Source: Bacillota bacterium
GTDB taxonomy: Bacteria > Bacillota_I > Bacilli_A > Erysipelotrichales > Erysipelotrichaceae
Length of the DNA stretch: 8,937 nt
Reading direction: 5' to 3'
Assembly (NCBI GenBank): GCA_023387245.1
Contig: JAEWIH010000062.1
Span: 1 to 8,937, forward strand
Below are positions 1 to 6,502 of this stretch, piece after piece. Positions within the stretch are counted from its first letter, which is position 1. The number at the start of each line of letters is the position of its first letter. Made by a program: the position numbers and the translations under genes. The notes below the pieces were generated by a model. That model was not told the DNA's origin and searched no databases. It worked only from the letters and a program-made list of their open reading frames with translations.

Positions 1-69
1 CATATAAGCCAATCGACGCAACGTCATTTTACGCTCCGCCAACGCCCGATCCAATCGCACAATTATCAT
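1..69 (-). CDS. XRE-family helix-turn-helix regulator, N-terminal 23 codons only (cut by window edge)
   Basis: Reading leftwards from an ATG at 69-67, 23 codons stay open to the window edge. The peptide contains RLDRALAERKMTLRRLA, which matches the first helices of small Cro/CI-type regulators (YozG-like, about 70 residues, typically starting with a hydrophobic strand, then LD..LAERKM...LA). The start is well supported: AGAGGTG lies at 81-75, five bases upstream of the ATG, and an extended -10 lies just beyond it. Such proteins bind operator DNA as dimers and often control their own and a divergent gene. The codons (GTG, CGG, GCG, TTG, GAG) are clearly richer in G+C than the other genes here (33 of 69 bases), though the stretch is short. 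The recognition helix lies outside the window, so family membership is likely but the target is unknown. Confidence 0.72.
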   Translation of the reverse strand, partial: MIIVRLDRALAERKMTLRRLAYM

Positions 70-87
70 ATAAGCACCTCTATATTT

Positions 88-116
88 ATCATAGCACGAC
101 TAGACTTTAAATTAAA
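88..116 (-). promoter_or_regulatory. Candidate extended -10 promoter of the XRE gene
   Basis: On the minus strand TGC-TATGAT (96-88) is a good extended -10 element. The matching -35 position (116-111, TTTAAT at 17-base spacing) is weak, which extended -10 promoters tolerate. Transcription would start near base 81, giving a leader of about a dozen bases that consists mostly of the ribosome binding site. It overlaps the candidate promoter of the divergent ATP-cone gene. Confidence 0.5.
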
Positions 117-129
117 AAATATTTAAAAT
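101..129 (+). promoter_or_regulatory. Candidate promoter of the ATP-cone gene
   Basis: TAGACT (101-106) and TAAAAT (124-129) are separated by exactly 17 bases and resemble a sigma-A -35/-10 pair. The start point expected from this placement, around base 136, falls on the ATG itself. The mRNA would then have essentially no leader, which fits the absence of any Shine-Dalgarno sequence. The region is so A/T-rich that chance matches are easy. Confidence 0.35.
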
Positions 130-135
130 ATAGTC

Positions 136-1122
136 ATGAAAAATATTCAAATTATTAAAAGAAACAACCAAAAAGAAGCATATCGTCCCGAAAAAATAGC
201 CATCGTCATCAAAAAAGGCTTTGACAGTGTCCAAAATAAAAATTATAGCCACCTCGACATTCACTTTATATACAAAAAAGTTAGGGAGATAGTCGAAGAA
301 CACAATACGATTTCAGTAGAAGAAATTCAAGATCTTATCGAAAAACAACTATTAAAAAATAATTATATCGACGTTTATGAATCTTTTTTCAAATACCGAC
401 TATTACGCCAAGAATCACGCCACACTTTTAGCCCAAAGCATAACGTATTACTAAGATCTTTAAATATTATCAATGATAATCCCAATTCTTTAAAACAATA
501 CAATCAAATTCTAAAACAACAATATGCACTTCAATATCGATTATCAAAAGAAATACGCTCATTATACAACGAAGGAATAATTCACATCGACAATTTAGAA
601 CAACTAGCCTACTATTATCCAAACACCATCACCATCCAAAACCAACCAAATCAAACACAAATAATATTAAAAATTCAAGAATTAATAAATAATTATAACT
701 CAAACATAATTATCGACACCCAAAACACTACACTTAATAAAGAAGACTTACTAACTAAATTCATAAATGTTTATCCCCAAAAAATCTATACTATAGATTC
801 CCTTAAAAAATACTCACAAACCGATAATTTCATCATTCCACCAATTATTAGCACTATATTCACTATCAATCTTAGAAGAATTAAAAATCAAAATCATTTT
901 GAAGAAATTATTCAATCAATAGACAACCAATTAATTTCAATTAATAAAAACATAACTATTCCCAAAAACTATAAACAATTTAAAGCAACATCAATTATCA
1001 ATTTAGCCTTTAAAAATGCCTTTCAAATTATTACAACCCAAAATGTAATATCAGCCTTCAATCATACAAAAGCCATCGACTATTTTAATCAAATAGACTC
1101 AATTCTTAATCCTAACCTATAA
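136..1122 (+). CDS. Orphan ATP-cone protein with a degenerate, NrdD-derived C-terminal part
   Basis: Residues 3-92 form an ATP-cone, the nucleotide-binding regulatory module of NrdR and ribonucleotide reductases: IIKRNNQKEAY near the start, EKI at 19-21, and a closing Y..FFKYRLLRQ. Residues about 108-165 resemble the start of class III reductase NrdD: an N.NDN segment, a KQQYAL/LSKEI helix, and EGIIHIDNLEQLAYYYPN, comparable to the family's EG.IHIHDLD..NC. PPIISTIFTINLRRI (235-249) resembles the later TINLPRI segment. Only about 75 residues separate these parts, against several hundred in NrdD (about 700 residues in total). The protein has no Cys, no Trp, two Gly and one Met, and no glycyl-radical domain, so reductase catalysis is excluded. 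A nucleotide-sensing or partner-regulating role is inference. It is the only ATG in the frame and has no visible ribosome binding site. It is the only complete plus-strand gene here and has its own terminator. It could be decaying, but an intact 328-codon frame in such AT-rich DNA argues for selection. Confidence 0.8.
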   Translation: MKNIQIIKRNNQKEAYRPEKIAIVIKKGFDSVQNKNYSHLDIHFIYKKVREIVEEHNTISVEEIQDLIEKQLLKNNYIDVYESFFKYRLLRQESRHTFSPKHNVLLRSLNIINDNPNSLKQYNQILKQQYALQYRLSKEIRSLYNEGIIHIDNLEQLAYYYPNTITIQNQPNQTQIILKIQELINNYNSNIIIDTQNTTLNKEDLLTKFINVYPQKIYTIDSLKKYSQTDNFIIPPIISTIFTINLRRIKNQNHFEEIIQSIDNQLISINKNITIPKNYKQFKATSIINLAFKNAFQIITTQNVISAFNHTKAIDYFNQIDSILNPNL

Positions 1123-1152
1123 AAACTTTTCTATCAAAGAAAAGTTTTTATA
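1118..1152. terminator. Bidirectional intrinsic terminator between convergent genes
   Basis: Bases 1118-1132 pair perfectly with 1138-1152 around the five-base loop ATCAA, giving a 15-base-pair stem. The outer part of the stem is A/T only, so each strand ends its hairpin with a run of T (GTTTTTATA on plus, the mirror on minus). The hairpin fills the whole gap between the plus-strand ATP-cone gene and the minus-strand permease gene. It contains the ATP-cone stop codon, so it can end transcripts from both sides. Confidence 0.88.
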
Positions 1153-2328
1153 TTATTTCTTAACTCTACCAATATTTAAAACATTCCTAATATATACATT
1201 TTGCCCCAAATAAATCAATAACCATAAACTAAAAAGCGCAATTAAACTAGCCATCAACAATTCTATAAAAGGCACACTATATAACAACAATCGACTCGGC
1301 ATAAAAACCATAGACAATATCGGCAAGAAAGAACAATAATAACCAAAACCACTAATCATCGACTGTGGATAATTCATAAAAACCGAAACATAATATAAAA
1401 CCAACAAAGCAATATACACCGGACTCTGTAGCGCATTTGTCTCTTCCATCGTCTTTAATTTAGAAGAAATAATCACCAAAATCAATTGAATAAACAAAAT
1501 GCCAACCCATAAAAATAATAACGAAATTAGAAAGAATAACCATCTATCATCCTGAAACAATGTTTTTATAAGCATCGACAACGAATCAAAATGTAACGTC
1601 AATCCTATCCTTTGAAGAAATTTAATCAACTCAATCCCATTATCAAACAAAAAGCGACTAAATCCAACCAATAACATAATCAAAAAACCAGCACCAATCG
1701 ATACACCAATACTAATCCAACCTATTATTATTTTAGAATAGTAATGAATCTTTAAAGAAACGCTAGTCCCAATAATCTCTAGCATATTACCCAATTTCTC
1801 AGCAGCAATCTCATTCGCCAAACCCGAAGCAAAACCAAGCATCATAAAATAAATACTACTAATTATAACCACTAAATAATCTTGATTATTATTTTGATAC
1901 TCCACACTCTCCCACTCAAAATCAACCTTCACCTTACTCATATCAATCCACTGACTAGCCAATTCAGCAGGCAATGTCAATAATCTTTTTTCCTGTTCAT
2001 ATCCTAATAATAACTTCGTCAATATTGGCTCTAAATTAGGATGAGCACTAGCAGGCATCTTAATTAAATAATCTGAATTTCTCTGATCAATAACAATTTC
2101 CGCCTCATTATCACACTTAAAATTCGGCTCCATCAATTCACATAAATTAAACTCATCATCAAAATTAATTTTAACTTTAGTCGGTGACATTAAACTACTA
2201 AAAAATGTATTAACTATTTTGTCACTATAAAACACACCACAACAAATAATAAAAATTATTCCCAAATATAAGAAAAAAGATTTATTAAAAAATTTCCGCT
2301 TTAATGAAAATAACACTAAATATTTCAT
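1153..2328 (-). CDS. ABC-2 type exporter permease, NatB/YhaP-like
   Basis: The membrane subunit of an ABC exporter, 391 residues, close to the usual NatB length. It has a basic N-terminus, one membrane segment (about 18-36), a large hydrophilic domain expected outside the membrane (about 37-150), then hydrophobic segments near 151-172, 197-228, 262-288, 303-320, 330-345 and 352-376. ANEIAAEKLGNMLEI (171-185) is the conserved cytoplasmic loop after the second segment of NatB/YhaP permeases, thought to contact the ATPase. The external domain contains two cysteines (63 and 72) that could form a disulfide. The ATG overlaps the ATPase stop as ATGA, and AAGGAG sits five bases upstream, so the two genes are coupled. 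Relatives export sodium ions or peptides; the sequence does not reveal the substrate here. Confidence 0.85.
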   Translation of the reverse strand: MKYLVLFSLKRKFFNKSFFLYLGIIFIICCGVFYSDKIVNTFFSSLMSPTKVKINFDDEFNLCELMEPNFKCDNEAEIVIDQRNSDYLIKMPASAHPNLEPILTKLLLGYEQEKRLLTLPAELASQWIDMSKVKVDFEWESVEYQNNNQDYLVVIISSIYFMMLGFASGLANEIAAEKLGNMLEIIGTSVSLKIHYYSKIIIGWISIGVSIGAGFLIMLLVGFSRFLFDNGIELIKFLQRIGLTLHFDSLSMLIKTLFQDDRWLFFLISLLFLWVGILFIQLILVIISSKLKTMEETNALQSPVYIALLVLYYVSVFMNYPQSMISGFGYYCSFLPILSMVFMPSRLLLYSVPFIELLMASLIALFSLWLLIYLGQNVYIRNVLNIGRVKK

Positions 2329-3182
2329 ATAAGCTCCTTAATAATCAATCTCAAAGGTAATTGTTTAATACTCAAACAACGATTATCCAATAAATTATTA
2401 TCATAAATAAATTGTTTCGCTAAGGTAAGATCATCAAAAATACATTGGCATATATGCCCACTACTATCAATACTAACTCCATCAACTACACAATCTAAAT
2501 CTTGATTATAAAAAGTAACTACCCGCTTACCATAATTATCTTTAATTTGATTCAAACTACCATACACAATACAATCACCAGCCTTTAATAATAAAATATC
2601 ATCACAAAACTCCTCAACCTCTTCATATTGATGGGAACTCAAAAGAACTATACAACCTTTTTGACAATATTCATCAATAACTCGCTTCAAAATACTAACA
2701 TTTCTCGCATCTAAACCAGTCAAAGGCTCATCTAAAATCAATATATCCGGCTCATGCAATAGTGCACCAATAAATTGAACCTTTTGTTGATTACCCTTAG
2801 ACAACATCGCCACCGACTTATGCACAAAAGGCTCTAAATCAAAACGTTGTATCCAATAATTAATCCGCTTTTTCAACAACGGCTTAGATACTTTTTTCAA
2901 CGTACCAATAAATAATAATTGTTCCAAAACACTCAAATCTTTAAAAACCGCTCGCTCCTCAGGAACATAGCCAAACAATTGACTAATATTAGTATTCGGA
3001 TAAAAAATATCACCACTATCCTTAATCAATAATCCAAGCAAAGTTCTAAACAAAGTACTCTTACCCGATCCATTATGCCCCAATACACCCAAAACTTGAC
3101 CATTCATTAACTTAAAATTAATATTTAATATCCCCTTATTCTTACCATAATACTTAGTTAATCCACTAACATTAAATTCCAT
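2325..3182 (-). CDS. ABC transporter ATP-binding protein, NatA/YhaQ-like
   Basis: The cytoplasmic ATPase that drives the downstream permease, 285 residues. In order: Walker A GHNGSGKST (35-43), the Q-loop region GYVPEER (71-77) in which Glu takes the usual Gln position, signature LSKGNQQKVQ (128-137), Walker B ILILDEP (147-153), D-loop TGLD (155-158) and switch His184 in SSHQ. PEER plus LSKGNQQK is the pattern of the YhaQ/NatA branch. Residues after about 200 form the small C-terminal domain (DUF4162-like) common in this branch. AGGGGG (3193-3188) lies five bases upstream of the ATG. A 58-base gap holding a terminator separates it from tcdA, so the exporter pair is probably transcribed separately, or by readthrough. 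All catalytic motifs look intact. Confidence 0.92.
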   Translation of the reverse strand: MEFNVSGLTKYYGKNKGILNINFKLMNGQVLGVLGHNGSGKSTLFRTLLGLLIKDSGDIFYPNTNISQLFGYVPEERAVFKDLSVLEQLLFIGTLKKVSKPLLKKRINYWIQRFDLEPFVHKSVAMLSKGNQQKVQFIGALLHEPDILILDEPLTGLDARNVSILKRVIDEYCQKGCIVLLSSHQYEEVEEFCDDILLLKAGDCIVYGSLNQIKDNYGKRVVTFYNQDLDCVVDGVSIDSSGHICQCIFDDLTLAKQFIYDNNLLDNRCLSIKQLPLRLIIKELI

Positions 3183-3214
3183 TTTATCCCCCTATGTTAT
3201 TATTAACAACCAAA

Positions 3215-3243
3215 ATAATATTCACCAAATAAAAAAGCATCTA
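3215..3243 (-). promoter_or_regulatory. Possible weak promoter of the exporter pair
   Basis: On the minus strand TATTAT (3220-3215) matches the -10 consensus in five of six positions. At 17-base spacing the -35 position (3243-3238, TAGATG) is poor and lies inside the preceding terminator hairpin. A second candidate, TTGGTG with TAATAA, lies slightly closer to the gene. The evidence for a promoter is mainly positional: a terminator ends the upstream operon and the next gene starts 58 bases later with a strong ribosome binding site. Confidence 0.25.
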
Positions 3244-3256
3244 TTTACTAGACGCT
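3231..3256 (-). terminator. Intrinsic terminator at the end of the mutS-mutL-miaA-tcdA operon
   Basis: On the minus strand AGCGTCTA (3256-3249) pairs with TAGATGCT (3243-3236) around the loop GTAAA. This is an eight-base-pair stem with one G-U wobble, followed directly by TTTTT ATTT. The hairpin includes the last codons and the TAG stop of tcdA, so a ribosome finishing tcdA would cover it. That leaves room for readthrough into the exporter genes when tcdA is heavily translated (inference). Confidence 0.75.
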
Positions 3257-3963
3257 AATTCATTTATTACATATCCCGCCATCATCAAGCCAGCACCATT
3301 AACTACATGAGCTAAGCTACTAGGAGGCATTTTTTCTTTACGACTAACTCCATCAGGATTAACAATTTGTTTCTGTTTAAGAGGATATTCTGACGAACAA
3401 ATAACTCTCCCCCAACGCACTCTCTCCCTTCTAGCCCTCAACCGCAACGCCTTAGCCAACGGATCAATGCTAGTCTGTTCTAACTTCATAATTTTTAATT
3501 TAGATAAATCGCTCCGATTACCCATACCCATACTAGCAATTAAAGGAATTTTATGCCGATGACAATATTTTAAAATACTAAATTTAGAAGCAACACTATC
3601 AATACAATCACACATAAAATCAATTTTATAGGTATCCAATAAATTAATATTATCCTCATTAATAAATTGATCAATAGTTATAACCTCTGCCTCAGTATTA
3701 ACCTCTTTAATCATTTTAGCCAATACACTCGTTTTTAACATATTCAAAGTATTATAATTAGCCACCATTTGGCGATTAATATTACTCTCACTAACTATAT
3801 CATTATCAATAATTATTAATCTTTTAAAACCACTACGAGCCAAAGCCAAAGCCAAACTACCACCAACTCCCCCTAAACCAATAATACAAATAGTATGATC
3901 AATAATTTGTTCTAATTTTTTAGTACCAAAATATAATTCTATTCTTTTCAATGCTTGCGCCAT
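3241..3963 (-). CDS. tcdA: tRNA threonylcarbamoyladenosine dehydratase (ThiF/E1-like)
   Basis: TcdA uses ATP to cyclise t6A at position 37 of ANN-decoding tRNAs into its hydantoin form, ct6A. The 240-residue protein has the E1-like Rossmann fold: nucleotide loop GLGGVG (29-34), IIDNDIVSESNINRQ (51-65) with the acidic and Asn/Arg residues that hold ATP and Mg, and CDCIDSVASK (118-127), matching DAIDSV..K of TcdA. YC..HKIPLIASMGMGN (133-149) and DPLAKALRLRARR (167-179) follow the TcdA/YgdL/YrvM pattern rather than that of ThiF or MoeB. The zinc-binding CxxC pairs of those relatives are absent. The start overlaps the miaA end by 16 bases; AAGGGA lies nine bases upstream of the ATG inside miaA. 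It is slightly shorter than the E. coli protein (268 residues). TcdA is the best call; another HesA/ThiF-like role is less likely. Confidence 0.88.
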   Translation of the reverse strand: MAQALKRIELYFGTKKLEQIIDHTICIIGLGGVGGSLALALARSGFKRLIIIDNDIVSESNINRQMVANYNTLNMLKTSVLAKMIKEVNTEAEVITIDQFINEDNINLLDTYKIDFMCDCIDSVASKFSILKYCHRHKIPLIASMGMGNRSDLSKLKIMKLEQTSIDPLAKALRLRARRERVRWGRVICSSEYPLKQKQIVNPDGVSRKEKMPPSSLAHVVNGAGLMMAGYVINELASSK

Positions 3964-4847
3964 TGCTTAATTTCCCTTTCAATTATCTCTAATTCATTAA
4001 TATCAACTATTTTACCAACCATCTGATGTTTAAACCATGTCAATTGTCTTTTCGCAAAATGGCGACTATTTCGCTTAATCAATTCAATAACTTCAGCCAA
4101 CGTTTTTTCTTTCTTAAAATAAAATTCAAACTCTTTATAACCAATCGCATTTAAACTACGATAAACCCCAAACAACTCTCCATTTCTAGATAAATTACTA
4201 ACCTCATCCAACAATCCTTGCTCAACCATTAAATCCACACGCTGATAAATACGCTCATAAATATAATTTCGATCAGCACTTAAAAAATATAATTTAGCAT
4301 CATAAATCGGATCACTACTCTGTAAAGAAAATATTTCCTCATACGTTCTACCCCCACTAGCCAATCCTCTAAGTGCCCTTAGTAAACGCACTCGATTATT
4401 TACATGAATTTTATTAGCCCTAATTGAATCTAACTTAACCAATAACTCCCACAATTGTTGATTAGTATAATTATCATAATCATCACTCATGATTTTTTCT
4501 TCAACAAAATGATAATCATATAACAAAGCTCGAATATATAAACCAGTCCCACCAACAATAATCGGTACTTTACCTCTAGCAAAAATATCGCCAATCAACT
4601 CTTTAGCATTAGTAACAAACTGACTAACATCATAACCCTGATCGATATTTAAACAATCAATTAAATGATGAGGAACAGATAATAAATCTGACAAAGACGG
4701 TTTAGCAGAACCAATATCCATTCCTCGATATATCGCCACCGAATCAGCAGAAATAATTTCACCATTAAATTTTTTAGCCAAATCAATCGCTAATTTACTC
4801 TTACCACTAGCAGTAAAACCCATAATTACAATAATCGGTATTTTCAT
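3948..4847 (-). CDS. miaA: tRNA dimethylallyltransferase
   Basis: MiaA transfers a dimethylallyl group from DMAPP to N6 of adenosine 37 in tRNAs that read UNN codons, giving i6A. The P-loop is GFTASGKS (10-17; most MiaA have Pro at the second position). D35 in DSVAIYRGMDIGSAKP (35-50) is the expected general base. VGGTGLYIRALL (98-109), IHVNNRVRLLRALR (147-160), the RI..RVD.MVEQGLLDEV segment (199-216), NAIGYKE (233-239) and RQLTWFKHQ (266-274) are family hallmarks. At 299 residues the length is normal for Gram-positive MiaA. The ATG overlaps the mutL stop as ATGA, and AAAGGAG (4862-4856) lies eight bases upstream, so translation is coupled to mutL. Placement behind mutL also occurs in other bacteria, such as the mutL-miaA-hfq order of E. 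coli. Confidence 0.96.
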   Translation of the reverse strand: MKIPIIVIMGFTASGKSKLAIDLAKKFNGEIISADSVAIYRGMDIGSAKPSLSDLLSVPHHLIDCLNIDQGYDVSQFVTNAKELIGDIFARGKVPIIVGGTGLYIRALLYDYHFVEEKIMSDDYDNYTNQQLWELLVKLDSIRANKIHVNNRVRLLRALRGLASGGRTYEEIFSLQSSDPIYDAKLYFLSADRNYIYERIYQRVDLMVEQGLLDEVSNLSRNGELFGVYRSLNAIGYKEFEFYFKKEKTLAEVIELIKRNSRHFAKRQLTWFKHQMVGKIVDINELEIIEREIKQWRKH

Positions 4848-6502
4848 CTAGCAAACTCCTTTAATAAACAATTTTCATCTATCGCAATAAAAGTCGGGCG
4901 TCCATGCGGGCAATTATATTTCTGCTCACAACTCATTAAATCGTTAACTAATTGCTGGCATTGGATTAAAGTTAGACGATGATTAAATCTAATCGAAGAT
5001 TTACATGCCCGAGTCGCAATAAATCTAAAATCTAATGTTTCTAAACTTAAATTTTGTTCACTTTCAACCCGATCTAAAACAACACTCAAAAAAGCTAATA
5101 AATCAATATCATCCCTAATCAAATAATTAGGAACTTCTCTAATAATAATTTGATTTTGACCAAACAACTCAAAAACTAAATTCAAGTCGCTCAACTTTTG
5201 ATTAACTAACTCCAAATTATTAGCAACATAAGGATATTTACCAATCACTAGCGGCTCTAGCAACAATTGTAAAGATGAATGAGTACTAAATTTTTTTAAA
5301 AAATATTCATACATAATTCTTTCATTACTAGCATGTTGATCAAAAATATACAATTGATTTTTATCTTGTGCCAAAATATATTTTCCATGATGTTGACCAA
5401 TCACTACAATATCATTAAAACCTTGATTAGTCTCACTAGTATATTCATAATCTTTATTTTCTTCTGCCACTTGTTCAAAATCTAATTGTTCAATTGCTTG
5501 AGAATGATTAAATGGTGTCATTTGTTTAGCCCTTAGTGACGATTCAAAACTTTGGCCCAAAGTTTTTTCGATTAAATTCAATAACTGAGCTTCTTGTTGA
5601 ATTCTAATTTCCCATTTAGAAGGATGGACATTAACATCAACTAACGAATAATCACTCGTAATATTCATTACCACTATTGGAAAGCGATCATGAGGCATAT
5701 AACGACTAAAAAAATCAATAATTTTTTGACTTATTTTATAATATCTAATCATCCGATTATTTAAATATAAATAAATATGATATTTGTTACCTCTATGAAA
5801 ATGTGGCAAAACATAGCAACCACTTAATTTAAAATCATAGTCAGCTCCCTCAAAATCAATACAAGCTTCACTAATTTCATGGCCATAAATGCTATGCATC
5901 ACATGTTTTAAATTATCACCAAAACTTTTAAAAACTAATTTTTGATCACTATATAATTCAAATCTTATTTTAGGATAGCCAATCGCAAACAATTTAACAA
6001 TATCATAATTACGAGCAGCCTCATAACTAACTTGCTTTAAATATTTTAATCTTGCTGGAACTTTATGAAACAACTTTGTAATCTTGATATCACAACCTTT
6101 ATTAGTAGCAATTTTATTTAATGATTGCTTAAGACCATTATCCAAAACTAAATTCAAACCATTAGTACTAATATCAACATTCGATACCGAAGCAATCGAT
6201 GCCAAAGCTTCACCCCTAAATCCTAATGAAGAAATTTGATTTAAATCAGCAACACTATTAATTTTAGAAGTTGAATGTCGATAAAAAGCTAATTCTAAGT
6301 CTTGATTTAAAATACCACTACCATTATCATTAACTCTAATTAAATCTAAACCACCATTCACTGTCTCGATTATAATGTTATCAGCTCCAGCATCAATACT
6401 ATTTTCAATCAATTCTTTAATAATGCCACTAGGTCTTTCAACTACTTCCCCCGCAGCAATCCGATTAGCTAACTGACTATCCATTACTTTAATTTTATTC
6501 AT
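4844..6502 (-). CDS. mutL: DNA mismatch repair protein MutL with endonuclease motif
   Basis: MutL links mismatch recognition by MutS to strand removal. Numbering from the first of two adjacent Met codons: the N-terminal GHKL ATPase has ELIENSIDAG (31-40, catalytic E34), DNGSGI (60-65), STSKI (78-82) and GFRGEAL (95-101), then VDVNVHPSKWEIR (289-301) closing the ATPase half. After a short linker (about 320-365) the C-terminal domain carries DQHASNERIMYE (389-400), an exact DQHA(X)2E(X)4E metal-binding endonuclease motif, plus ACKSS (500-504) and CPHGRP (532-537). QLLLEP (413-418) fits the clamp-binding pattern of Bacillus MutL. MutL here should therefore nick DNA itself, as in bacteria lacking MutH. 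At about 552 residues it is short for the family, mostly in the linker. GAAGGAGG (6516-6509) is only three bases from the first ATG (6505) but six from the second (6502), so the second is preferred. It overlaps mutS by eight bases. Confidence 0.96.
   Translation of the reverse strand: MNKIKVMDSQLANRIAAGEVVERPSGIIKELIENSIDAGADNIIIETVNGGLDLIRVNDNGSGILNQDLELAFYRHSTSKINSVADLNQISSLGFRGEALASIASVSNVDISTNGLNLVLDNGLKQSLNKIATNKGCDIKITKLFHKVPARLKYLKQVSYEAARNYDIVKLFAIGYPKIRFELYSDQKLVFKSFGDNLKHVMHSIYGHEISEACIDFEGADYDFKLSGCYVLPHFHRGNKYHIYLYLNNRMIRYYKISQKIIDFFSRYMPHDRFPIVVMNITSDYSLVDVNVHPSKWEIRIQQEAQLLNLIEKTLGQSFESSLRAKQMTPFNHSQAIEQLDFEQVAEENKDYEYTSETNQGFNDIVVIGQHHGKYILAQDKNQLYIFDQHASNERIMYEYFLKKFSTHSSLQLLLEPLVIGKYPYVANNLELVNQKLSDLNLVFELFGQNQIIIREVPNYLIRDDIDLLAFLSVVLDRVESEQNLSLETLDFRFIATRACKSSIRFNHRLTLIQCQQLVNDLMSCEQKYNCPHGRPTFIAIDENCLLKEFAR

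Noticed and set aside
112..303. A 63-codon open frame on the minus strand opposite the start of the ATP-cone gene
   Set aside because: Phe/Asn/Ile-rich translation of low-complexity antisense sequence, no ribosome binding site, and it lies entirely over a well-supported ATP-cone domain on the other strand.
136..1122. Calling this gene nrdR or nrdD
   Set aside because: NrdR needs an N-terminal zinc ribbon with four cysteines, and NrdD needs active-site cysteines and a C-terminal glycyl radical; this protein has no cysteine and ends far too early.
5286..5303. T/A run in mutL containing a T-TTA-AAA slippery heptamer, possible programmed frameshift
   Set aside because: The shifted frame reaches a stop within about a dozen codons, no stimulatory structure is evident, and such runs are expected by chance in this base composition.
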